From contig JACKBQ010000002.1 of the NCBI GenBank assembly GCA_020634455.1, positions 434,001 through 498,000 of the forward strand: a stretch of DNA of 64,000 nucleotides. Direction: 5' to 3'. A program made the translations under genes and the position numbers. Each line of letters starts with the position of its first letter. Within the stretch, counting starts at the first letter, position 1. This stretch comes from Ardenticatenaceae bacterium. GTDB lineage: Bacteria > Chloroflexota > Anaerolineae > Promineifilales > Promineifilaceae. The notes under the pieces are model-generated. The model was not told where the DNA came from. It did not search any database and saw nothing but the letters and a program-made list of their open reading frames with translations. Positions 1 to 7,217 of the stretch are shown one piece after another.

Positions 1-1
1 G

Positions 2-1357
2 CGGGCGGCGTTTCGCATTGTGGATGGGGCGTTTTTGCTGGTGACAACGGCCGTTATCCTCTTCACCATGAACGCCAAACTGGCCCTGCTGGTGATGCTG
101 ACCCTGCCGCTGCTGCTGTGGCGCTCGCTCAGCTTTGGCCGCCGCTTCCGCCCGCTGTCTTTGGCGATTCAGGACCAGCTGGCCGTGCTGACCACTAACC
201 TGGAGCAAAATTTGCGCGGGGCGCGGGTGGTGAAGGCGTTTGCCCAGGAGGATGCCGAAATCGGCCGTTTCCGGCAGCAAAATGAACGCTGGTTTGCCCT
301 CTCCGCGCTCTCCGCCCGGCTGGACGGGGTGAACATTCCCCTGATGGACCTGATTGCCAACCTGGGCACCGTGGCCGTGATTGGCTACGGCGGCTGGCTG
401 GTAACCCAAAACGCGCTGACGCTGGGTGAACTGGTTGCCTTTACCACCTACCTGGGCCAACTCACCACTCCCGTGCGCCGCATCGGGCTGGTGCTGCCCG
501 CCATCATCATGGCCTCCGCCTCCGGCGAGCGCATCTTTGAAATCCTCGACCAGATTCCCGACGTGAAGGATGCGCCCGATGCGGTTGATCTGCCCAAAAT
601 CCAGGGGCAGGTGCAGTTTGAGGACGTTTCGTTTGGCTACCTGAAGCGGCACCGGGTGCTAAAAGATATTCGTTTTAGTGCCGCGCCGGGGCAGGTGATT
701 GCCCTGCTGGGCGCGACCGGGTCGGGCAAATCCACCATCATGAATTTGCTGCCCCGTTTTTACGACCCGACGGGTGGGCGGGTGCTGGTGGATGGCCACG
801 ATTTGCGTCAGGTAAAGCTGGCCTCACTGCGCAGCCAGATGGGCATCGTGCTGCAAGAGACGACGCTGTTTGCCGCCACCATCGGCGAAAACATCGCTTT
901 TAGCCAGCCAAACGCCACGCAAGATGAGATTATCGCCGCAGCCAAAGCGGCGCAGGCGCACGACTTCATCAGCGAACTGCCAGATGGGTACGAGACGCAC
1001 GTGGGTGAGCGGGGCGTGACGCTCTCTGGCGGGCAGAAGCAGCGCATCGCCATCGCTCGCGCCCTGCTGGCCAATCCCGCCATCCTCATTTTGGACGACG
1101 CCACCGCCAGCGTGGACACGCAAACGGAGCAGCTGATTCAGACGGCGCTGGGGAACTTGATGAACGGCCGTACCACCTTCGTCATCGCCCACCGCCTGAG
1201 CACCGTGCGCCGCGCCGACCAAATTTTAGTGCTGGAACGCGGCCAAATCGTCGCGTGCGGCACGCATGATGAACTGCTGGAACAATCGGCCCATTACCAG
1301 GAAATTTATAACAAGCAGCTGCGGCCGCAGGAGCGGAGTTTGCCAGTAGGCGAGTAG
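2..1357 (+). CDS. ABC exporter half-transporter, subunit 1 (5' end outside window)
   Basis: C-terminal two thirds of a type IV ABC exporter: membrane domain then nucleotide-binding domain. The frame is open to the first base, so the gene begins upstream; the GTG at 20 is not the real start. Walker A GATGSGKST lies near base 709, a canonical signature LSGGQ near 1023 and Walker B ILILDDATA near 1081. The residue after Walker B is Asp where the catalytic Glu is expected. A partner half-transporter follows 70 bp downstream and has the reciprocal defects, so the two probably form an asymmetric heterodimer of the TM287/288, BmrCD type. The substrate cannot be told from sequence; lipid or drug export is typical of the family. 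Confidence 0.93.
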   Translation, partial: RAAFRIVDGAFLLVTTAVILFTMNAKLALLVMLTLPLLLWRSLSFGRRFRPLSLAIQDQLAVLTTNLEQNLRGARVVKAFAQEDAEIGRFRQQNERWFALSALSARLDGVNIPLMDLIANLGTVAVIGYGGWLVTQNALTLGELVAFTTYLGQLTTPVRRIGLVLPAIIMASASGERIFEILDQIPDVKDAPDAVDLPKIQGQVQFEDVSFGYLKRHRVLKDIRFSAAPGQVIALLGATGSGKSTIMNLLPRFYDPTGGRVLVDGHDLRQVKLASLRSQMGIVLQETTLFAATIGENIAFSQPNATQDEIIAAAKAAQAHDFISELPDGYETHVGERGVTLSGGQKQRIAIARALLANPAILILDDATASVDTQTEQLIQTALGNLMNGRTTFVIAHRLSTVRRADQILVLERGQIVACGTHDELLEQSAHYQEIYNKQLRPQERSLPVGE

Positions 1358-1413
1358 GCGAGTTTGCGAGTTACTGGCAAACTCGCCACGCGCAAACTCG
1401 CAAACTCGCAAAC
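1337..1413. repeat. Word-repeat hairpin (GCAAACTC / GAGTTTGC words)
   Basis: Iterated copies of GAGTTTGC and GGCGAGTA on the left arm and GCAAACTC on the right arm form a long imperfect hairpin. It overlaps the last codons of the upstream ABC gene and fills the gap to the next one. Read in frame it would add about 21 residues of KLATRKLANSQTK type to the downstream protein, which is why the upstream start is rejected there. Related elements occur at many other gene ends in the window. Confidence 0.8.
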
Positions 1414-1426
1414 AAAGGTTTTACAA

Positions 1427-3256
1427 ATGAGTTTTTCAATCGGATCAACTGGCCCCAACATGGGGCCGCGTGGGGCATTGCACAGCTTTGGCAAGGAAGA
1501 GAGCGGGCAGCTGTTTAACCAGCGGGTGGTCGTGCGGATGTTGGCGTATTTGAAGCCGTACGGCCGTTACATGCTCCTGGCCACCTTTTTTATGCTCATC
1601 ACCACCGGGCTGACGCTCCTGGTGCCTTACCTCATGAAAATTGCCATTGACGAGACGATTGCCCAGGGCGACACGGCTGGTCTAATTCGTATAGCCAGTT
1701 ACATTGCGGGCGCGTTTGTGCTGCTGTATGTGGCCTCCGCCGGGCAGCGGTATTTGCTGGGCTGGGTAGGGCAGCGGGTGCTGGCCAATCTGCGCGAGCA
1801 CATGTTCCGCCACCTCCAGGCGCTGCCGCTGGCTTACCACGACACGCACATCGTCGGCGTCACCGTCTCGCGGGTGATGAACGACGTGGCCGTCATCAAC
1901 GATTTGCTGTCGCAGGGGCTGGTGACGCTGATTGGCGATTTGCTGGTGCTGGTCGGCATCATCATCGTCATGCTTTCCATGAGTCCACGATTGGCGCTGA
2001 TTACCTTCACCGTGCTGCCGCTGATGGTGCTGGTGACGGTGCTGTTTTCGCGTCGAGCGAAAGTGGCGTTTCGGCGCACGCGCTCCAGCGTGGCGGCCGT
2101 GGTGGGCGATTTGGCCGAGGGAATTGCCGGGATGCGCGTCATCCAGGCGTTTGCCCAGGAGGAGGTGGCCCAGGCTCGCTTTGACGCCATCAACGAGACC
2201 AACAAGACGGCGCACGTGGATGCGATGTCGCTCTCGTTTGTCTTTTTGCCCTCGATTGAGTTTATGGGGATGCTGGCAACGGCCGTTGTGCTCTGGTTTG
2301 GCGGCGTGGCGGTGAGCCGGGGCGAGGTGACGCTCGGCGTGCTTGTCGCTTTTTTGGCGTACGTGACCCGCTTTTTCCAGCCGATTCAAGAGCTGAGCCA
2401 GCTGTACACGACGATGCAGTCGGCGATGGCGGGTGGGGAGCAGGTGATTCGCCTGATTGACACCGAGCCGTCCGTGGCCGACGCGCCAGATGCCAGCGCG
2501 ATGCCCCGCGTGCGCGGCGAGGTGGAACTGCGCGACGTCTCCTTCCGCTATCGCCCAGAAACGCCGGAAGTGCTGCACAACATCAACCTGCACATCGCCG
2601 CCGGGCAGACGGTGGCCCTGGTGGGGCCAACCGGCGCGGGCAAAAGCTCCATCGCCAACCTGATTGCCCGTTTTTACGACGCCACCGAGGGGCAGGTGCT
2701 GATTGATGGCATTGACGTGCAGGCCGTGCAGCAGCAATCCCTGCGGGCGCAGACGGGCATCGTGTCGCAGGACCCGTTCCTCTTTTCCGGCACCATTGGC
2801 GACAATATTCGTTTTGGCAATGAGGCGGCGACGGAAACGGCCGTTATCGAAGCCGCCAAGCTGGCCAACGCCCACGAATTTATCGCTGCCCTGCCAGATG
2901 GCTACGAGACGCAGATTTTGGAGGGTGGAGTGAACATCTCGCTGGGGCAGCGGCAGCTCATCTGTATCGCTCGCGCCGTGCTGGCCGATCCGCGCTTGCT
3001 CATCCTGGACGAAGCGACAGCCAACGTGGACACGCTGACTGAGGCGCTCATCCAGGAGGCGCTGGAGCGGCTGCTGCAAGGGCGCACGGCGATTGTGATT
3101 GCCCACCGGCTCAGCACGATTCGTCGGGCGGATTTGATTTGTGTGGTAAGAGACGGCCGTATCGTCGAGCAAGGTGTTCATGAAGAGTTGTTGGCGCAAA
3201 AGGGTCTGTACCGCGAACTGTACGAGCGGCAGTTTGTGAATGATGCGCGGGTGTGA
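1427..3256 (+). CDS. ABC exporter half-transporter, subunit 2
   Basis: Full half-transporter of 609 aa: six-helix membrane domain (about residues 35-320) and nucleotide-binding domain (about 355-600). Walker A GPTGAGKSS is near residue 400 and Walker B LLILDEATA with catalytic Glu near 525. The signature motif is degenerate, NISLGQRQ instead of LSGGQ. Together with the Asp in subunit 1 this leaves one consensus and one degenerate ATP site. ATG 1427 is chosen because the open frame upstream is only the translation of the word-repeat hairpin. Subunit 1 lies immediately upstream in the same orientation, so the two are likely co-transcribed. Confidence 0.94.
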   Translation: MSFSIGSTGPNMGPRGALHSFGKEESGQLFNQRVVVRMLAYLKPYGRYMLLATFFMLITTGLTLLVPYLMKIAIDETIAQGDTAGLIRIASYIAGAFVLLYVASAGQRYLLGWVGQRVLANLREHMFRHLQALPLAYHDTHIVGVTVSRVMNDVAVINDLLSQGLVTLIGDLLVLVGIIIVMLSMSPRLALITFTVLPLMVLVTVLFSRRAKVAFRRTRSSVAAVVGDLAEGIAGMRVIQAFAQEEVAQARFDAINETNKTAHVDAMSLSFVFLPSIEFMGMLATAVVLWFGGVAVSRGEVTLGVLVAFLAYVTRFFQPIQELSQLYTTMQSAMAGGEQVIRLIDTEPSVADAPDASAMPRVRGEVELRDVSFRYRPETPEVLHNINLHIAAGQTVALVGPTGAGKSSIANLIARFYDATEGQVLIDGIDVQAVQQQSLRAQTGIVSQDPFLFSGTIGDNIRFGNEAATETAVIEAAKLANAHEFIAALPDGYETQILEGGVNISLGQRQLICIARAVLADPRLLILDEATANVDTLTEALIQEALERLLQGRTAIVIAHRLSTIRRADLICVVRDGRIVEQGVHEELLAQKGLYRELYERQFVNDARV

Positions 3257-3275
3257 TTGGTGGTTGGCCGCGATC

Positions 3276-3356
3276 GCCGGGGGATGAATCACCCCGGCTA
3301 GTTGTGAAAAGCCCCTGCGGGGCTTCCCTATCTAGCCCGCCCATTTATGGGCGGGC
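3276..3356. terminator. Three consecutive GC-rich hairpins after the ABC operon
   Basis: Three separate short hairpins follow the stop codon: GCCGGGG/CCCCGGC (3276-3298), AGCCCC/GGGGCT (3310-3324) and GCCCGCCC/GGGCGGGC (3335-3356). They probably end the exporter transcript, although only the middle one is followed by a weakly T-rich stretch. Confidence 0.5.
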
Positions 3357-3368
3357 GGGCAAGGTGGA

Positions 3369-4217
3369 ATGAACGTCACATTATTTAAAACACCGAATGA
3401 TTTTTTGGACGTGGCGCTGGATTATTTGGAAGCGCAGGAAGTGCTGAACGGGCTGATGATCGGGCTGGCGATTCGCCTGAGTCACAGCGCACCCCGGCGG
3501 CGGAATCGGCCGTTTTTGGCGGTGGTCGAAGACGGCGGTGAACTGGTTGGGGCGGCGGTTATGACGCCGCCGCACAAAATGGTGGGTTACAGCCATCTGG
3601 CCGATTGCCAGCCAGTGGTGGAGGCGTTGCACGGCACATTGGCAGGTCGCTGGGCGGTGCCGGGCGTGCTGGGGCCAGCCAATGTAGCGGATGCCTGGGC
3701 AAGGCTGTGGGAACGAGAGAACAATCACCCTGCTCGACAAGGAACAAGGCAGCGCGTCTTTGAGCTGCGGCAGGTGCAGCCGCTCAAATTACTCCCTGGC
3801 CGCCTGCGTTTGGCCAACGCTGACGATTTTGAATACCTCGTTGAGTGGATTCAGGCGTTCCACGTGGACGCCAATATTCAGGATGATCTGGAGTCGGCAG
3901 CGCTGCTGGCGCGGGGCAAAATGCAAAATGGCGACCTGTTTGTCTGGGAAAATGGCGCAGGCGAGCCAGTCTCGATGGCCGCCAAATCACGCCCCACGCG
4001 GCACGGCATCACGGTGAATCTAGTCTACACGCCCGCCGACCTGCGCGGGCGCGGCTACGCCACCGCCTGCGTCGCCACGCTCAGCCAGCAGCTGCTGGAC
4101 GACGGCTACCAGTTCTGCACGCTTTTTACTGATTTGGGCAATCCGGTATCTAATTATATTTATGAGAAAATTGGGTATACGGCCGTTGCCGACTTCCATG
4201 AATACTATTTTGACTAA
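3369..4217 (+). CDS. GNAT-family N-acetyltransferase
   Basis: Acetyl-CoA-dependent acyltransferase of 282 aa. The C-terminal GNAT fold carries motif A as LRGRGYATACVATLSQ (R-x-x-G-x-G/A type), followed by TLFTDLGNPVSNYIYEKIGY, the usual strand and helix that end a GNAT domain. The N-terminal half resembles the double-domain GNATs with a degenerate first domain. Start ATG 3369 has only a weak ribosome site (GGTGG). The last 40 bases of coding sequence are repeated about 1.05 kb downstream after the toxin/antitoxin pair. The acyl acceptor is unknown. Confidence 0.88.
   Translation: MNVTLFKTPNDFLDVALDYLEAQEVLNGLMIGLAIRLSHSAPRRRNRPFLAVVEDGGELVGAAVMTPPHKMVGYSHLADCQPVVEALHGTLAGRWAVPGVLGPANVADAWARLWERENNHPARQGTRQRVFELRQVQPLKLLPGRLRLANADDFEYLVEWIQAFHVDANIQDDLESAALLARGKMQNGDLFVWENGAGEPVSMAAKSRPTRHGITVNLVYTPADLRGRGYATACVATLSQQLLDDGYQFCTLFTDLGNPVSNYIYEKIGYTAVADFHEYYFD
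4173..4212 (+). repeat. 40-bp direct repeat, copy 1 (3' end of GNAT gene)
   Basis: Matches 5221-5260 at 38 of 40 positions. Both differences are synonymous third-codon changes (Ala GCC/GCT, His CAT/CAC). The pair brackets the AbiE-type cassette exactly. Confidence 0.9.
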
Positions 4218-4265
4218 CGGTTTGCAAACGCAGTAAGATAGACAAAATTTTTGGAGGAAAATGAA

Positions 4266-4556
4266 GTGGAACAAACGGCCAATGGTATTCCCGTCAGTTT
4301 GCGGGCAGCTTTTCAGGAATACACGCTTGAGCAGCTACATCCGCAAGAGCACCAGTTTACCGTGATTGAACGGACGCTGGCCTTTGGCGATCGTGAAGAA
4401 TTGCGCTGGCTGTTTGCTTATTTTGGCCAAGATACTGTTCGTGAGTGGTGTGCGGACTACGGCCATCGCCTGCTGCCCCGCCGCCGCTACCTCTTTTGGG
4501 CCAATTACTTTGATTTGTCACTACAGCCGCCGAGGAATGGGGCATGGAAACATTAA
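4266..4556 (+). CDS. Small antitoxin-like protein of an AbiE-type pair (DUF6922-like)
   Basis: A protein of 96 aa that precedes and overlaps the nucleotidyltransferase toxin gene by 13 bases. GTG 4266 is preferred because GGAGG at 4253-4257 is correctly spaced from it; the TTG at 4251 overlaps that site. The C-terminal part (YLFWANYFDLS) resembles short proteins that commonly sit upstream of AbiEii-like nucleotidyltransferases and are presumed to be the antitoxin or a DNA-binding regulator. No classic helix-turn-helix is obvious. The antitoxin role is inferred from position and length. Confidence 0.65.
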   Translation: MEQTANGIPVSLRAAFQEYTLEQLHPQEHQFTVIERTLAFGDREELRWLFAYFGQDTVREWCADYGHRLLPRRRYLFWANYFDLSLQPPRNGAWKH

Positions 4557-5203
4557 CTGATCCGCACTGGACGGCCGTTCCGCCGTTCTTGGCTGAACTC
4601 CTCGTCTACATTGGTCAAAACCAGATTGCTGAGCAATTTTATCTGGCAGGTGGCACCGCTTTGGCGCTACAATTGGGCCATCGCCTTTCTGTTGATTTAG
4701 ATTTTTTCTCGCAGACCGATGAGATTCTGCTGCCAACCCGACGGACGATCAGTGATTCACTTCAGCAAAAATATGCCATTGAAATTGCCGATGCCGGACT
4801 GGGCAGCTTGTTGCTGGGGATTCAGGGGAGTTTTCTCGGTTTTTACAGCTACACGTATCCGCTGCTGTCGCCACCAAAATTGCTGGAAGGCAATCGGTTG
4901 GCGAGCCTGATTGACATTGGGCTGATGAAAATGGATGCCTTGGCGGGCCGGGGCACGCGTAAAGATTTCATTGACCTCTATTTCATCGCCCAGGTAATCC
5001 CTCTGGAAACATTGTTAGAGCGCAGTCGAGAAAAGTTCCCCTACGTGCGCAATTTCCCGCTGATGAGCTTGCAGGCGATGGTAGATTTTGACATTGCTGA
5101 AAACCAAGCGCCAATCGAAACCAACCCCTCTGCTTCCTGGGCTGAAATCAAAGCTTTTTTTGAAGCAGAGGCGCGGCGCATCGGGAAACAATGGTTTGAG
5201 TGA
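4544..5203 (+). CDS. AbiEii/AbiGii-family nucleotidyltransferase toxin
   Basis: A protein of 219 aa. The nucleotidyltransferase signature is clear: GGTALAL at residues 36-42, then SVDLDFF with D51 and D53 as metal ligands. Further on, KMDALAGRGTRKDFIDLYFI is the conserved helix of the PF08843 family. AbiEii proteins act as bacteriostatic toxins in type IV AbiE systems; MenT relatives modify tRNA 3' ends. Here the gene overlaps its presumed antitoxin, so the two form one translational unit. The cassette is bracketed by a 40-bp direct repeat, a sign of insertion or tandem-gene replacement. Confidence 0.85.
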   Translation: METLTDPHWTAVPPFLAELLVYIGQNQIAEQFYLAGGTALALQLGHRLSVDLDFFSQTDEILLPTRRTISDSLQQKYAIEIADAGLGSLLLGIQGSFLGFYSYTYPLLSPPKLLEGNRLASLIDIGLMKMDALAGRGTRKDFIDLYFIAQVIPLETLLERSREKFPYVRNFPLMSLQAMVDFDIAENQAPIETNPSASWAEIKAFFEAEARRIGKQWFE

Positions 5204-5274
5204 TGAATTGGGGCAGCGTGGGGTATACGGCCGTTGCTGACTTCCACGAATACTATTTTGGTGAAGCGCATTGA
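5203..5274 (+). pseudogene. GNAT C-terminal remnant downstream of the AbiE cassette
   Basis: A 23-codon frame (ATG overlapping the toxin stop) encodes GYTAVADFHEYYFGEAH, the same C-terminus as the GNAT at 3369-4217 except for its last residues. It is too short to fold alone. It is either what remains of a tandem GNAT copy or the original gene end displaced by insertion. Confidence 0.7.
5221..5260 (+). repeat. 40-bp direct repeat, copy 2
   Basis: Second copy of the GNAT 3'-end repeat (first copy 4173-4212, 38/40 identical). It lies 18 bp after the toxin stop codon. Confidence 0.9.
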
Positions 5275-5347
5275 TTGTGGGTATTTATTTACAAAAATGA
5301 AGGATACACGAATTCCCCTTATATTATTCCAACTCTTTGGATATCTC

Positions 5348-6748
5348 ATGCAATACCCAACTATTACTAAACTCCTGCTTCTTAGCTTTTTGGCAATTCT
5401 AACTGCCTGTTCAGTTTCCGAATTATCAAAAGACACGAGCTTTTCTGCGTCGGAAACTATCATACCAACACCTACTATTACTACTGATTCGACGCTCATG
5501 CCCGCGGTTACAGAATCTCCTGTAGATTCTTCTTCCTTAGTGCCAACAGAAGAAACAATCCTTACATCGCAGATGATGGCGACCGTACAACCAACAAATC
5601 CTCCATCAATGATCAAGCTGCGCGACGATTGCCCTGTGTTGATCTCGACCAATCAGCAGCCATTATGGACAACTGGCAGTATCTTGTTTGAATCTGACAG
5701 CTCCGTATGGGCCATCCCGGCAACTAGCTTAACCCCACAAATGATATTCTCGGTTGGGTCAGAGGAGGGTTTTTCAAAAACATATTTCGAAAATGGGTCT
5801 AGAAAGCTTCTGATAAGTGACTTCCTTCGTGCAGAAGGGAACTTCTATTTTGTTTATGATTTGGCCGACCAGTCCCAAATTAAGATTTCAATCGAATCAG
5901 TTGTCCCACCCATCCCACTTGATGGACAGTACGTGACTTGGTTGCCAGATGATAGAGTTAAGTTTTTGACAAATCTTGAGCGTGTAGAAGGGGTAGGAGA
6001 AAAACGAACGTTCCAAGTTATTGATTTGACAACCAAACAAACAAAAACAGTTTCTGAAGTACTTGATTTGCCTGATTACGGTTTTTATAGAAATGGCATG
6101 TACTTTGGCTTTGCTTCAGTTGATCCTACAAACAAGATTGTCCTTTATACAACAATGAGTGAATCAGATTCATCTGGCTTAAGGTTGATTTTACGCGAAT
6201 TGGGTTCAGGGAACCTCTTATGGGAACAAGAAGACAGCTTCTGGGCAACATGGCCAATCCCTGATGTCCAATGGGAAAACGACGGGAGTCGATTTCTGTT
6301 TAGCTCAGAAATAAGTGGTTACTCAGAACCTTTTGGTTTTTTAAGTATAAAAAGCAACGGTGAAGCCGAACTACTACCACCTCAACCTTTTCCAATGACT
6401 GATCAATGGCATCAAATAAACAATTTCAGTCGTTCTCCAGATGGTCGTTACATTTACTATCATTTAGGAGCAACCCCAGGTCGAGAATATGAAACTGGGC
6501 CAGGAGTTATAGTAGATTCAAGCACATTACAAGCTGGAAATATCTGTGAGTTAAATTCCGAATTCTATGGTGGAAAATGGATATCAGAGACATTATTTTT
6601 ATATCGAGTGAAAATTAGAGATGGTTTTATGTCTTTGAGGCTTTTAGATGTTTTGACTTGGACAACACAAGATTTAGTAGAGTTGGTGGCCAGACCCTAT
6701 TATGACAATTCTTTTGGATGGACGCCTGTAGATATTTCTAACCCGTGA
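5348..6748 (+). CDS. Predicted lipoprotein with WD40/TolB-like repeats
   Basis: A protein of 466 aa from ATG 5348. This start gives a textbook lipoprotein signal (MQYPTITKLLLLSFLAILTAC) with lipobox LTAC, so it should be anchored outside the membrane. A Ser/Thr-rich linker of about 60 residues follows, as usual for surface lipoproteins. The body contains repeats such as VQWENDGSRFLFSSE and RSPDGRYIYYH that look like TolB/WD40-type beta-propeller blades. No catalytic motif is recognised. The gene is visibly more AT-rich than its neighbours, has few ACGGCCGT sites, and directly follows the AbiE cassette, so horizontal acquisition is plausible. Confidence 0.7.
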   Translation: MQYPTITKLLLLSFLAILTACSVSELSKDTSFSASETIIPTPTITTDSTLMPAVTESPVDSSSLVPTEETILTSQMMATVQPTNPPSMIKLRDDCPVLISTNQQPLWTTGSILFESDSSVWAIPATSLTPQMIFSVGSEEGFSKTYFENGSRKLLISDFLRAEGNFYFVYDLADQSQIKISIESVVPPIPLDGQYVTWLPDDRVKFLTNLERVEGVGEKRTFQVIDLTTKQTKTVSEVLDLPDYGFYRNGMYFGFASVDPTNKIVLYTTMSESDSSGLRLILRELGSGNLLWEQEDSFWATWPIPDVQWENDGSRFLFSSEISGYSEPFGFLSIKSNGEAELLPPQPFPMTDQWHQINNFSRSPDGRYIYYHLGATPGREYETGPGVIVDSSTLQAGNICELNSEFYGGKWISETLFLYRVKIRDGFMSLRLLDVLTWTTQDLVELVARPYYDNSFGWTPVDISNP

Positions 6749-6872
6749 TCAGCGTGCCACCTCTTCGACTACCATTTCTTGCTGTGGACACGTCCTCAAA
6801 GTGACTGTAGCAGACCCCTTGCCGCTCCACTTGTCTTGCTTTATTCGTGTTGTTCGAGGTTGTTTCACAAAG

Positions 6873-6901
6873 TTGACGGCCGTTTCCCCCCCAGCTATAA
6901 T
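6873..6901 (+). promoter_or_regulatory. Sigma-70-type promoter for the serS leader
   Basis: TTGACG (6873-6878) and a perfect TATAAT (6896-6901) are separated by 17 bp. Transcription should start near 6908, just upstream of the T-box leader. One ACGGCCGT palindrome overlaps the -35 box and spacer. Confidence 0.8.
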
Positions 6902-6907
6902 GCCCCC

Positions 6908-7191
6908 CAACAAGATACACACCGACGATGACAGAGACAAGTACGGCCGTATCAATCCCCAGAGAGTTCGCGGACGGTGCAAGCGAATGATTGGCCAGCC
7001 AGAAATCCACTCTAGAGTCGCTGCCGAAACAAGGCAAGCCGGGTCAGCCCGTTACAGCTTTTTGAGATCGGTAATCAGTAATCGGTCGTTTGGTAATCGG
7101 TAAAACCGTTTACCGCTCACCGATAACCGTTCACCGATAAACCCAGGTGGCACCACGGGCCCCCTCGTCCTGGAGATTCAGACGAGGGGGC
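6908..7191 (+). promoter_or_regulatory. T-box leader (tRNA-Ser sensing) of serS
   Basis: The leader shows the conserved T-box parts in order. Stem I base is GACAGAGACAAGTA (about 6929). AGAGAG with GGTGCAAGC forms the distal loops. A specifier region AGAAATCCACTC holds TCC, a Ser codon. GCTGCCGAAAC is followed by CGGGTCAGCCCGTTACAGC. The T-box proper, AGGTGGCACCACGGG, is at 7145-7159, immediately before the terminator. Binding of uncharged tRNA-Ser to the T-box would favour the antiterminator and allow serS transcription. An iterated-word hairpin (7066-7141) sits between the stem III region and the T-box. The exact 5' end is inferred from the promoter. Confidence 0.88.
7066..7141. repeat. Word-repeat hairpin inside the T-box leader
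   Basis: Left-arm words ATCGGTAATC, repeated, face right-arm words ACCGATAACCG and TCACCGATAA. It lies between the stem III region and the antiterminator of the serS T-box, where leaders usually have a short linker. The same kind of element fills other intergenic regions. Confidence 0.75.
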
Positions 7192-7200
7192 TTTTTATTT
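7159..7200 (+). terminator. T-box-controlled intrinsic terminator
   Basis: An 11-bp perfect stem (7159-7169 with 7181-7191) with an 11-nt loop, followed by CTTTTTATTTTT. The T-box sequence lies just before its 5' arm, so antiterminator and terminator are mutually exclusive. Confidence 0.9.
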
Positions 7201-7217
7201 TTGAGATGGAGGTTCTT

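Noticed and set aside
1682..3292. Long open frame on the minus strand opposite the second ABC subunit
   Set aside because: Composition-driven antisense frame rich in His, Gln and Arg; the plus strand carries all ABC motifs.
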